Shown here piece by piece: positions 25,238 to 35,055 of a DNA stretch of 64,000 nucleotides. Position numbers and translations under genes: made by a program. Position 1 is the stretch's first letter, and each line of letters starts with the position of its first letter. The stretch comes from Bacteroidales bacterium (lineage in GTDB: Bacteria > Bacteroidota > Bacteroidia > Bacteroidales > UBA1715). The notes under the pieces were generated by a model. That model was not told the origin of the DNA, did not search any database, and was given only the letters and a program-made list of their open reading frames with translations. The DNA is taken from positions 573,177 to 637,176 of the forward strand of contig JADKDL010000001.1 in the NCBI GenBank assembly GCA_016714605.1, in the 5' to 3' direction.

Positions 25238-28200
25238 ATGAAATTTTTAACTGAAGACGATAAGAATATTATTTCAAATTCTGGAATGTTTGATGCTAAA
25301 TGGTATTCAGAAGAGTATTTGGATGTCAAATTAACAGGTCTAGATCCATTAAAACATTTTTTAAATTACGGAATTTTTTTGCAACGAAATCCAAATAAAC
25401 TCTTTGATTCTAAATTCTATTTATCTACATATCCTGATGTTGCAAAAATGCAAATCCCTGCTTTTTTACATTATTTGAAATATGGAATTAAAGAAAGAAG
25501 GGAGAGTTTAGAGGCAAATCCTCTAGAGATTATTGAGATTGATACTGTTGATATTGTAGTGCCTGTTTATAATGCTCTTGATGATGTAAAGGTGTGCTTA
25601 CAATCATTATTAATACATCAAGATGGATTGATGGTTAAAATTATTGTTGTTAATGATGGTTCAGATCAGACAACTACCGAATGGCTTAGGAAATTTTGTA
25701 AATTCAAGAGTGTTTTTCAGCTCGTTGAACACGAAACCAATAAAGGATATACGGTTGCAGTAAATACGGGATTGAAATTATCAACCGCTCAATATGTTAT
25801 TACCCAAAATAGCGATACCATTGTTTCTAAGGGTTGGTTGCAGGGAATGATACAATGTATGAATTCTGAACCAAAAATAGGTATTGTAGGTCCTCTCTCT
25901 AATGCTGCAAGTTGGCAAAATGTGCCAGAATTATATGCTAAAGAAGGGGGATTTGCAGTAAATGAATTACCTGAAGGTATGACTGTTGATGAAATGTCAT
26001 TTCTTATTAAATCTGTTTCAAAAAGAATGCGACCTAAGCTTCCTTTTGTAAATGGATTTTGCTTTATGATTAAACGTGAGCTCATCACTAAAATTGGATA
26101 TATGGATGAAGAACATTTTCCGGTTGGTTATGGAGAAGAGAATGATTTCTGCATAAGAGCTGCCGATGCTGGTTTTAAATTAGCAATTGCCGATGATGTT
26201 TATGTTTTTCATGCAAAGTCAAAAAGTTTTGGACATTCAAGAAGAACTGAATTATCTAAACAAGGTTCGTTGATGCTTAAAAAAAAGCATACAGAATCGA
26301 AATTTGGTGCTTTGGTGGAGAAAGTGAAAGATACTTCGGTACTTGATATAGTACGTTCTAATATCAACCAATGTCTGAAAAGTAGAAGTAATATTGAATA
26401 TATTGATCCTTTAGCTATGAATGTATTATTCATACTTCCGGTTAATGGTGGTAGCGGCGGTGCTAATTCTGTGGTACAAGAGGTTAGCCAAATGCGAAAA
26501 CTTGGAGTAAATGCAAAAATTGCTATTTTAAGTAGAAATCATGAAAATTGGTTGAATATTTATAAAGACATCCCATGTGTTAATGATTTATTTCTTCCTT
26601 TCAATGATTCTGAAATAATTTCTTTGAGCGAAGGTTTTGATATAGTGATAGCTACAATATATAATTCTGTACAGATTGTAAAAGAAATTGCAGAAGTTCA
26701 TGCACATATTCTACCAGGATATTATATTCAAGATTATGAACCCTTGTTTTTTAATTCAGAAACGGATAATTGGAGAATAGCATTTAATTCATACTCATTA
26801 ATTCCCAATGCTTTACTTTTTGCAAAAACACATTGGATTGCAAACCAAGTGAAAATAAAACATGGTTTATATGTTCATAAGGTTTCTCCAAGTATTGATC
26901 ATGATGTATATAAACCACTTCAAAAAATAAATGATGGGATTGTTAGAATCTCTGCAATGATAAGACCCCAAACTCCTAGAAGAGGGGCTGAAAGAACCAT
27001 GAATGTTTTTGAAAGATTATTTGGAAAATATAGAAAATCCGTTTCTTTTACCATTTTTGGTTGTGATGGTGATGATGAAAGATTTTTAGCTTTAAATAGG
27101 AATTTTGAATACATCAATTTGGGAGTAGTCACAAGACCTCAAGTGGCTGAATTATTGGGAAAAAGTGACGTGTTTGTCGATATGTCAGATTATCAAGCTT
27201 TTGGAAGAACTGCACTTGAAGCGATGGCTTGTGGAAGTACCGCTTTAGTACCTAAAAATGGTGGAACGGATGAGTATGCCATTGATGGTGTTAATGCACT
27301 TGTTGTCGATACACTTAATGAAGATACTTGTTTCGCAGCTTTATCATCTTTGATAGAAGACAAAACAAAGCTATCTCGACTTAAGACACAAAGCCTGCTA
27401 ACTGCATCTAAGTATAGTGTCCTCAATGCAGCAATTAGTGAAGTTGCTTTATTCGCAAGCAGCATATCAAAACACAGAAAAGACAATATAAAAATACAAA
27501 AGAAGCGGTTACATATACTTCCAAGTTATTCTAAGAAAGGTGAATTTGGATCGCTTCCAACTGGATCGGGGTTTGTGAGAACGGTGATTCCATATACTAG
27601 TTTGGTTGTTAGACGTTTTTGGAATATTAGAGTAATAGAGTCCGGTGTTTTACCTACTCCTGGTTCTGCTGATGTTATTATTTTGCAAAGGGAATTAGGA
27701 GGTTTTTCTTTAGAGAATTTAAAAACATGGTATAATGAATGGCGTAAAGCAAAAGGAAAAATCATTTTCGAAATTGATGATAATTTGTTGGATAAAGAAG
27801 CATTGTTGAAGCGTTCTTATAAGGGTGATGTACACGAGTTAAGCGAGAAGATTATGTGGATTGCTTCTGTTGCAGATGCAGTTTCTGTATCTGCAACACT
27901 TTTGTATGATATTTTTAGTAAGAAAAATACGAATGTGCATTTAATTACAAATTATCTTGATGAAACGATTTGGAGAATTGGAATGCAAAAGCTTACAGGT
28001 AAAAATGTTGTTGAAAGAAAAGAGGGCGATCCTATTCGAATTGGTTATATTGGAACTCCTTCTCACGATCAAGATTTAGCAGTTGTTACTGAAGCTGTCG
28101 AAATACTAAAGCAAAATTATGGAGATGCTATTGATTTTGAGATAATTGGAGCGTTTCAACACAGTGAAGTATTATTTGGTAAAAGAGTTGGCTTACCTAA

Positions 28201-28564
28201 GAGGCATGATTATTTATCGTTTGTCGATTGGTTACATAAAAGAGTTAATTGGGATATCGGTATAATTCCTCTTGCAGATGACGAGTTTAACAATGCAAAA
28301 AGTTATCTTAAGTTTTTAGAATATAGTGCATTGCGATTGCCGATTGTTTGTTCTAAACATCAAGTGTATGCTCCGGTTGCAAAAAATAATATAAATGCAA
28401 TTGTTGTAAATAATACCACGGTCGATTGGGTTGAAGGTGTAAAACAGTTGATTGATAATGAGTCTCTTAGACGTAAGATTGCCGAGAATGCATACAGTGA
28501 TTTATTAACGCATACAATTCAATATAATAAAGATAAATATCTGAATCTATTAAATTCAATTTAG
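25238..28564 (+). CDS. Multidomain polysaccharide glycosyltransferase (GT2 + two GT4-like domains)
   Basis: A 1108-aa protein beginning 5 bases after the methyltransferase gene. Residues 17-90 hold two copies of the FDAKWY/FDSKFYLSTYPDV repeat. Residues ~104-345 are a GT2 domain (VDIVVPVYNA, VVNDGSD, QNSDT, then GYGEENDFC). Residues ~385-745 are a WsaF-like GT4 domain (ILPVNGGSGGANSVVQE, then the nucleotide-sugar site AFGRTALEAMACGSTALVP). Residues ~760-1108 are a third GT-B-like region (LQRELGGF, FEIDDNLL, IGYIGTPSHD, AKSYLKFLEYSALRLPIV). Such multidomain enzymes build repeating units processively at the cytoplasmic face. The shared N-terminal repeat suggests docking to the preceding methyltransferase/coiled-coil protein. 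Confidence 0.88.
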   Translation: MKFLTEDDKNIISNSGMFDAKWYSEEYLDVKLTGLDPLKHFLNYGIFLQRNPNKLFDSKFYLSTYPDVAKMQIPAFLHYLKYGIKERRESLEANPLEIIEIDTVDIVVPVYNALDDVKVCLQSLLIHQDGLMVKIIVVNDGSDQTTTEWLRKFCKFKSVFQLVEHETNKGYTVAVNTGLKLSTAQYVITQNSDTIVSKGWLQGMIQCMNSEPKIGIVGPLSNAASWQNVPELYAKEGGFAVNELPEGMTVDEMSFLIKSVSKRMRPKLPFVNGFCFMIKRELITKIGYMDEEHFPVGYGEENDFCIRAADAGFKLAIADDVYVFHAKSKSFGHSRRTELSKQGSLMLKKKHTESKFGALVEKVKDTSVLDIVRSNINQCLKSRSNIEYIDPLAMNVLFILPVNGGSGGANSVVQEVSQMRKLGVNAKIAILSRNHENWLNIYKDIPCVNDLFLPFNDSEIISLSEGFDIVIATIYNSVQIVKEIAEVHAHILPGYYIQDYEPLFFNSETDNWRIAFNSYSLIPNALLFAKTHWIANQVKIKHGLYVHKVSPSIDHDVYKPLQKINDGIVRISAMIRPQTPRRGAERTMNVFERLFGKYRKSVSFTIFGCDGDDERFLALNRNFEYINLGVVTRPQVAELLGKSDVFVDMSDYQAFGRTALEAMACGSTALVPKNGGTDEYAIDGVNALVVDTLNEDTCFAALSSLIEDKTKLSRLKTQSLLTASKYSVLNAAISEVALFASSISKHRKDNIKIQKKRLHILPSYSKKGEFGSLPTGSGFVRTVIPYTSLVVRRFWNIRVIESGVLPTPGSADVIILQRELGGFSLENLKTWYNEWRKAKGKIIFEIDDNLLDKEALLKRSYKGDVHELSEKIMWIASVADAVSVSATLLYDIFSKKNTNVHLITNYLDETIWRIGMQKLTGKNVVERKEGDPIRIGYIGTPSHDQDLAVVTEAVEILKQNYGDAIDFEIIGAFQHSEVLFGKRVGLPKRHDYLSFVDWLHKRVNWDIGIIPLADDEFNNAKSYLKFLEYSALRLPIVCSKHQVYAPVAKNNINAIVVNNTTVDWVEGVKQLIDNESLRRKIAENAYSDLLTHTIQYNKDKYLNLLNSI

Positions 28565-28565
28565 T

Positions 28566-29222
28566 ATGGAAGGTCTGCAATTGATTGTAAAGAATGAGCA
28601 TCCGGATATGAAAAATGTGATTAATATTCATAGTGATAGTGTTTTTGTTCAATCTCAGATTTCTATTTCAGGTAGTAAGAATGTTATAAATATCGAACCT
28701 GCATTGAATTTTCATAAATTATTTATTGAATTAAGAGGAAACAATAAAAAAGTAACGATAAAAAAGTCTAAAAAGAATATAAACGGATTACAAATAAAAT
28801 CGATAAGAGGAAACTCGCAAACTATATTTATTGACAATGATTTTGGTTGTGGTGGTGTAAATATTCAAATGAATGACGGAGATGAGCATTTACATATTGG
28901 GAGAGATTGTTTATTCTCTTGGGATATAAAAATTAGAACTTCTGATGGGCATTCAATTATAGATTTAGAAACAAATAGAGCATTTAACACTCCTAAAGAT
29001 GTAAAAATCGGGAATCATTGTTGGATATGTGAAGGTGTTAATATAATGAAAGGTTCCGAAATACCTGATAACAGCGTTGTAGGGGCTTTTGCGCTAGTAA
29101 CAAAAAAATTTGAAACTCAAAATGTTGTGATTGCTGGATTTCCCGCAAAAATAGTTAGAAATAATGTTAATTGGGACAGACGTAGAGCTACCGAATATAA
29201 TGACCAATTCAATATAAGTTAA
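28566..29222 (+). CDS. Acyltransferase with left-handed beta-helix (LbH) fold
   Basis: A 218-aa protein starting one base after the glycosyltransferase stop. The C-terminal half has hexapeptide-type repeats and the conserved acetyltransferase ending: KIGNHCWICEGVNIMKGSEIPDNSVVGAFALVT followed by VIAGFPAKIVR. The N-terminal part is also beta-helical but without the usual hexapeptide spacing. It probably O-acetylates a sugar of the polysaccharide built by its neighbours, with acetyl-CoA as donor; the acceptor is unknown. Confidence 0.85.
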   Translation: MEGLQLIVKNEHPDMKNVINIHSDSVFVQSQISISGSKNVINIEPALNFHKLFIELRGNNKKVTIKKSKKNINGLQIKSIRGNSQTIFIDNDFGCGGVNIQMNDGDEHLHIGRDCLFSWDIKIRTSDGHSIIDLETNRAFNTPKDVKIGNHCWICEGVNIMKGSEIPDNSVVGAFALVTKKFETQNVVIAGFPAKIVRNNVNWDRRRATEYNDQFNIS

Positions 29223-29247
29223 TAATTAATCTAAAATATAATTAAAA

Positions 29248-29946
29248 ATGAAAAAAGTATTTTTTCTCCTAGTTTTAGCGCTTTTAGCAAGTGCATGTTC
29301 TGAACCAATTAAGAAAAATGAGGATGTAAGTTCATCAACTGAGGAAATCAGTAAAGCAACATCTTCTAAGGTCTATTATGAAATTGCTGATACAACCGAT
29401 TTTACTGGAAGTATGACTGTTGAAATGAATTTTGTATTAAATTCCTATCCAAGCTCATGGGCATTTCTTATTACAAAGATGACATCGGATTTTAACAATG
29501 AGTTTAATATTAGAATTAAAAATGATGAAATTGCGAATTGGTTTTTTGGTACCGGAAAAACTGCTGTTATTATGAATTGGAGACCTAAGACTATAACTTT
29601 AAATAAACCTACTCAACTTATTGCCGTTAGAGATTTTGATAAAGGAATATTATCTGTTTTTATAAATGGAAAAGCTGTAGCTACTAAAAATATTGATAAA
29701 AAAATCAAACCACTTAGAACCTATTCAACAATTAAAATTTTTGGTTCTGAAAAGAATTCAATTGATGGTTCATTATCAAGTTTGCAAATATGGAAACGAG
29801 CACTTTCTAAAGATGAGATTAAAAACATATCTACTGCTAAATCTGATAATAAAGTTGGGAGTTGGGATTTTACAAAACAAATTAATAATGAGATAGTTGA
29901 ACTATCTGGTAAAGATTTGATAATAAAACAGAAAAACAGAAAATGA
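29248..29946 (+). CDS. Lipoprotein with a LamG/concanavalin-like domain
   Basis: A 232-aa protein. Signal peptide with lipobox LLASACSE (Cys17). After a Ser/Glu-rich linker, residues ~45-195 form a laminin-G-like jelly roll: MTVEMNFVLNSYPSSWAFLITK, FNIRIKNDEIANWFFG, LIAVRDFDKGILSVFING and SLSSLQIWKRALSKDEI. The same domain, clearly homologous by eye, forms the C-terminus of the membrane glycosyltransferase encoded just downstream. Such domains bind glycans; here probably the polysaccharide made by this locus or the outer surface. Its place in a synthesis locus is unusual for a LamG lipoprotein. Confidence 0.82.
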   Translation: MKKVFFLLVLALLASACSEPIKKNEDVSSSTEEISKATSSKVYYEIADTTDFTGSMTVEMNFVLNSYPSSWAFLITKMTSDFNNEFNIRIKNDEIANWFFGTGKTAVIMNWRPKTITLNKPTQLIAVRDFDKGILSVFINGKAVATKNIDKKIKPLRTYSTIKIFGSEKNSIDGSLSSLQIWKRALSKDEIKNISTAKSDNKVGSWDFTKQINNEIVELSGKDLIIKQKNRK

Positions 29947-30070
29947 TTTGAATATTTAAGTCTTACAATTTTCTAAATTTTGATGTTTAAGTATTGAACT
30001 ATAATATGTAGATGAATACAAGACTTTATTTACAAAATAAAATTAATTTTATCTAATAAATTATCCTATA

Positions 30071-32420
30071 ATGAAATCTAAATTTCTACATCTTATTAAA
30101 CATCGCTATACAGCATGGTTTTTTGTTTGTTTATTATTAGCATTTATACAAGTTGTAACTATTTTGAATTATAGTGGAGAAAAGGTAGATGAAAATGCGA
30201 TTTTTTATTTTTCTATAGGTTTTTTTGGTGGCGATTTTAATCCTCATTGGTTTGGTTATGGGAGTTTTGGAATGTATTTGTTATACATTGTATATATAAT
30301 TTTATATATTCCTGCATATCTATTTAATGGATTCAGTTCGTTGAGCGAATACGCTATGCAAATGTTTTATAATGGTTATTTTAATCTAGTTGCACGTTAT
30401 GTATTCGCTTTATTTGGGGTATTGGGTGTTTTTTTACTCGGTAAACTTGCTAAAGAAAATAAAATATCTACACCTTTTTGTTCTCGGGTTTATAATGTTA
30501 TCTGTTTTTAGTGTTGATGCAATTCATTTCGCAAATTATTTAAGAACAGATTATCTTATAGGTTTTTTTGTGGCTTGTACGCTGTATTTTGCTGTTAATA
30601 GTAAAGATAAAAAGTATTTGTATTGCTTGGCTTTTTCAATTGCTGGTGCTATTTCATGTAAAATATCCGCATTACCTTTAGTTGTGGTTCTTGGAGTTTA
30701 CTTAGTAGTTAGACTTGTAGATAAAACTATTTCAGTGAAACATTTTTTGTTGATATCAATTTTATTTCTTTTATTACTTTTTGTTTTTCAACCTTATAAT
30801 AATTGGCTGAAGTTTATTGCGAGAATTTTTGAGTTGTCCTCAGCTAGTGGTAATGATAAGAATGTTATATTAAAGTATAATTGGGGTAAAAATTATTATA
30901 GTTCAATTTGGGCAAGATTTGATATAATTTTTGGAGTATTAGTTAGACATGTTACTTGGCCTGTGTTTTTATCTTTTGTGTTTCTTCCGTTTACAAAAAA
31001 ATACATTAAAATTGTTTTCCCGCTTGTACTATTGATTTTACTTTTGACTATTCCTTATTTAATATCAAATGATATTTCTTATTATTGGTTTGCTCCAGTT
31101 TTTAATTTATTTAGATTTTTATCTGTAATATGTATATTTAGTTTTATAGAATTTCTTTTTAATCGGTATAGTTGGTTCTATCAAAAATTATATAATAGAT
31201 ACGCTTTATTTATACTCGCATTACTTTCCATAAGTTTTTATTCTATTTATAAAACAACTAATTATTATTTTGCTGAATTAAGAAAACCTGAGACAAATAA
31301 GGAAGTTGCAAAAAAGTGGTTATTAAAAAATGTTGCCTCGGAAAATAATATTTTATTTGAATCAGCAGTCACTCATATTATGCCTCAAATTTATGATCCA
31401 AACAATATAAAATCATCAAAATCATTATCAATGGTTTTTATTTATAATAAATCTAAAAACGCATTCCTAAATGAAATTTTTGAAGAGTTTTTAAACAATT
31501 ACTATTATAGCAGTATTGGTATAAATAAAATAAAAGGAGTTTCTTATATTTCGCCAAGTGAATTATATGATAATTTAAGTTCTGATAATTTTCAAGGATA
31601 TTATTATATTACTTCCCCAAGTGCTTATAATAGATATCTTTTAAAAGATGAAAATAAAATCCCAATTAATTTAAGAAAAACGCTAGCTCTGCAAAAAGAA
31701 TATTTTTCATTTATGCTTTCAAATGAAAAAATTAAATCTTTTAATAATGGTGATGGACCTCAAATTCAAGTATATAAAATTAATAAAGTTTTTAAGCCCA
31801 AAGATGATACAATTAAAGGTTTTGTTTTTAATAACAAGTATGCTCTTGTAGATTTCAAAAATGACTTTACCAAAAGTATTACTATAGATATTATGCTAAG
31901 ATTTAGGAATTATCCTGATACATGGACTACCATTATCGGAAAATATAGTGATGACAAAAAAAATGAATTTTGTGTAAGAGTTAAAAATTCAGATATTGGT
32001 CAATGGTATTTTGGTGATGGAAATGAAGTAGAAATACAAAATCTTAAAACGAAACAATTGTTTTTAAAAAACAGATGGACTAGAGTTACATTTGTTAGGG
32101 ATTTTGAAAATAAAGTATTGTGTATCTATCAAGATAGCATATTGATTAGTAAAAAAGATATTGCGAAGCTCGAAACTGCTTTTAAAGGAAATTCTAAATT
32201 ATCTTTGTTTGGTAATAGTAACTCTACTCTTGATGTTGAAGTTAAGTATTTGCAGTTGTACGACAAAGCAATGCTTCCGAATGAAATTCCCAATCTTGTT
32301 CATGAATTTGTTAGAGATAATGCTTGTAAAGCTTCATGGGTTTTTTATGAAGATACAATTCATAAAAGAGATTTTCGCAATCAGAGTCCCTATTTGGAAA
32401 TTTTCAGTAATGAATTGTAA
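30071..32420 (+). pseudogene. GT39-like membrane glycosyltransferase with C-terminal LamG domain, frameshifted
   Basis: Two overlapping frames give one continuous product of about 782 aa if a single T is removed from the T5 run at 30475-30479. The join reads KISTPF-VLGFIMLSVFSVDAIHF across a normal membrane-helix region. The N-terminal two thirds is polytopic with the luminal acidic motif KVDENAIFYFSIGFFGGDFNPHW typical of polyprenyl-phosphate-sugar-dependent GT-C enzymes (GT39/ArnT-like). The C-terminal ~170 residues are a LamG domain homologous to the preceding lipoprotein. Both halves look under selection, so the break is either a sequencing indel or a very recent mutation. Likely role: adding a sugar on the periplasmic side of the membrane. 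Confidence 0.75.
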
Positions 32421-32705
32421 AAATATATTGTTTTGTTTTATTTATCACATTTGCGTACATTTAAGAGCTAAATTACAGATATTTAAGTGCTTTACTAATT
32501 GAATTCCGCACATGAAATGTTATATGGAAGTTATAATGTTAGTTTAAAAATTATTTTTTGTTTATTTCGTGATTAATTAGATTGTTCATATAGAGAATAG
32601 TTTTTGAGAAAAATCATTCACCATAATATATGGTGAAACAAACTGTAATTTTTAAATAATATTAAAATATATATAGATTTATAAAAATATAGATTATAAA
32701 TTTTT

Positions 32706-33833
32706 ATGCTAAAAAGAAAAATTGCTATTATCGGAGCTAGTTATTTGCAGCAACCTTTGGTTGAGAAAGCTCAGGCAATGGGTCTTGAAACTCATTGTTT
32801 TGCATGGGAAGAAGGAGCGGTTTGCAAAGAAATTGCAGATTTCTTTTACCCAATTTCTATTTTGGAAAAAGAACTAATACTTGAGAAATGTATACAGATT
32901 AAAATTAATGGAATAACTTCAATTGCCTCAGATGCAGCAGTTCCAACGGTCTGTTATGTTGCTGAAAACTTGGGATTAATTTCCAATTTGTATGTAGATT
33001 CTTTTGCGATGACCAATAAATATGAGATGCGTAAGCGTTTTCATTTGCATAAAGTTTCTTCTCCTAAATTTGCAGCTACAACTGAAATAAATGATTTTGA
33101 AGATTTTCAGTATCCATTAATTGTCAAGCCTACCGATAGGTCTGGGAGTAGAGGAGTTGAAAAAGTAAAATCAGCATATTCTTTAGAGAATGCAATAGAA
33201 AGAGCAAAAAAAGAATCATTTTCAAATCAAGTTATTGTTGAAGAATTTATAGATGGTGTTGAAGTTAGTGTTGAAACAATTTCTTGGAATGGGGAGCATT
33301 ATATTCTTACTATTACAGATAAGGTGACAACAGGGGAACCCTATTTTGTGGAATTAGAACACCATCAGCCAAGTATGTTGAATTATGGTGTGATTTTAGA
33401 CATTAGGAAAGAGACAATAAAGGCGTTAAATGCGTTGAATATTAAGTTTGGAGCGAGTCATGCAGAGTTTAAAATTTCAAGTAATGGAGATGTTTATATT
33501 ATTGAAGTTGGTGCAAGGATGGGTGGCGATTTTATTGGGTCTGATTTAGTTAAACTTTCAACAGGTTATGATTTTGTTCAAGGGATTGTTGAAGTGGCAT
33601 TAGGAAAGTTTGAACCTCCTACATTTATTGATAATTCATATTCGGGTATATATTTTCTTTGCAAAGAAACCGAACACCTGCAAGATTATTTTCATAATGC
33701 AACTTTATACAAAGAAATTGTTTCATCAGAAATTTTCAACGAAAATTTGCTTTTAGTTCAAAATAGTGCTGATAGAAGTGGGTATTTAATTTATCAAAGT
33801 AACAAGAAATGGGATATAAACAAAAAAAGATAA
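32706..33833 (+). CDS. ATP-grasp ligase
   Basis: A 375-aa protein. The N-terminal pre-ATP-grasp domain (KRKIAIIGASYLQQPLVEKAQAMG) is followed by the central ATP-grasp fold: YPLIVKPTDRSGSRGVEKV forms the ATP-binding lysine and glycine-rich loop. VIVEEFIDGVEVSVE follows, and HAEFKI plus IIEVGARMGGDFIGS hold the Mg-binding acidic residues. The family couples ATP hydrolysis to forming an amide or thioester between a carboxylate and an amine. Directly after it, overlapping, is a second ATP-grasp gene. In a polysaccharide locus these enzymes are candidates for attaching amino acids to uronic acid or amino sugars; substrate unknown. Confidence 0.88.
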   Translation: MLKRKIAIIGASYLQQPLVEKAQAMGLETHCFAWEEGAVCKEIADFFYPISILEKELILEKCIQIKINGITSIASDAAVPTVCYVAENLGLISNLYVDSFAMTNKYEMRKRFHLHKVSSPKFAATTEINDFEDFQYPLIVKPTDRSGSRGVEKVKSAYSLENAIERAKKESFSNQVIVEEFIDGVEVSVETISWNGEHYILTITDKVTTGEPYFVELEHHQPSMLNYGVILDIRKETIKALNALNIKFGASHAEFKISSNGDVYIIEVGARMGGDFIGSDLVKLSTGYDFVQGIVEVALGKFEPPTFIDNSYSGIYFLCKETEHLQDYFHNATLYKEIVSSEIFNENLLLVQNSADRSGYLIYQSNKKWDINKKR

Positions 33834-35055
33834 TGATAATTGGAGCTGGAGCTGGACAAGTCCCTCTCATAAAGTTATCCAAAAATAAAGGATTGTTTAC
33901 CTATGTAGTGTCTCCCTTGGTAATTACCCCGGAATTGAATTAGCTGATAAACATTTGAATTTAGATATCTATGATAAAGAGAATTTATTAGTAATTGCAA
34001 GAGAAGAAAAAATTGATTTTGTCTTATCTGATCAATCTGATTTCGCGGTCTTTACAGTATCATATTTAGCAAGTAATTTGCAATTGCCTGGTAATTCATT
34101 ACTTGCAGCAGAAATATATACTAATAAAATTAGCTTTAGAAAGTTATGTGATGAACTTAGCATTCCTGTACCCAAATTTGTAGAAGCTACAATTGAAAAT
34201 CTATCAAATGAATTGTTGAGACTCAAATTGCCAATCGTTGTTAAGCCTTCTGATTCTCAAGGTAGTAGAGGAATTCATAAAGTTTTATGTTTAGAAGATG
34301 TTGAATCAAAAATTAATGATGCAATTAAATTTTCAAAAAATAAAAAAATTATAGCTGAAGAATACTTTGAAGGGAGAGAGGTGGTCTGCGAAGGATTTGT
34401 GCACAATGGATCGTATGAAAATATTGCATTTGGTGATAGAAAGTATTTTAAGTTAAATAATTTATTTATTCCATCTCAAACTATTTTCCCTTCTACTATA
34501 TCAAATTCTTTTAAAGAAGAAATAATATCATATGAAAAAAAAATTGCTAAGAAAGTTAACCCAAATTTTGGTATAATTCATAGTGAGTATTTAATTAATG
34601 AAAATACGTCAGAGGTTAGAATTGTAGAAAGTGCTTTAAGAGGTGGAGGAGTTTATATTGCATCTGATATCATACCTCATTCTACTGGAGTTGATTTGTC
34701 TGAAGTATTGCTTGATAGTGCACTGAATTATCCAGTAAAAGTTAATATAAAAAGAAATCTTTTAAGTCAAAAAGTCTGTGCGTATATATGTTTTTATTTG
34801 CCCGAGGGAGTTGTTAGACAAATTTATGGACTAGAATTATTATTTCAAATGCCAGAAATAATTAAAGTTGATTTGGACAATATCAAAGTTGGTACTAAAA
34901 TCCCAAAATTTATACATAAGGGTTTAAGATATGGACCTTTATTGGTTTTAGCAAATTCACATGAAGAGTTAGAAAATATATTTTCAAGAATTAGAAAATC
35001 TTTATCAATAGAAGTTGAGACCATGTGTGGTGTCGAAAATATTATCTGGGAGTGA
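33809..35055 (+). pseudogene. Second ATP-grasp ligase, frameshifted near its start
   Basis: The frame opens at ATG 33809 (MGYKQKKIM) or 33833, which overlaps the previous stop. It continues IIGAGAGQVPLIKLSKNKGLFTYVVSP, then breaks. Adding one base near the CCC at 33914-33916 restores GNYPGIELADKHLNLDIYD and a normal ~407-415 aa ATP-grasp protein. The core is intact: LPIVVKPSDSQGSRGIHKV, IIAEEYFEGREVVCEGFV, IHSEYLINENTSEVRIVESALRGGG. It is a paralogue of the gene in front. Downstream, the stop overlaps the next start by one base (TGATG), supporting a single operon. A sequencing indel is more likely than decay because everything after the break is well conserved. Confidence 0.75.

Noticed and set aside
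29693..29896. Extra plus-strand frame inside the LamG lipoprotein gene
   Set aside because: A +1 shadow of the conserved LamG domain.
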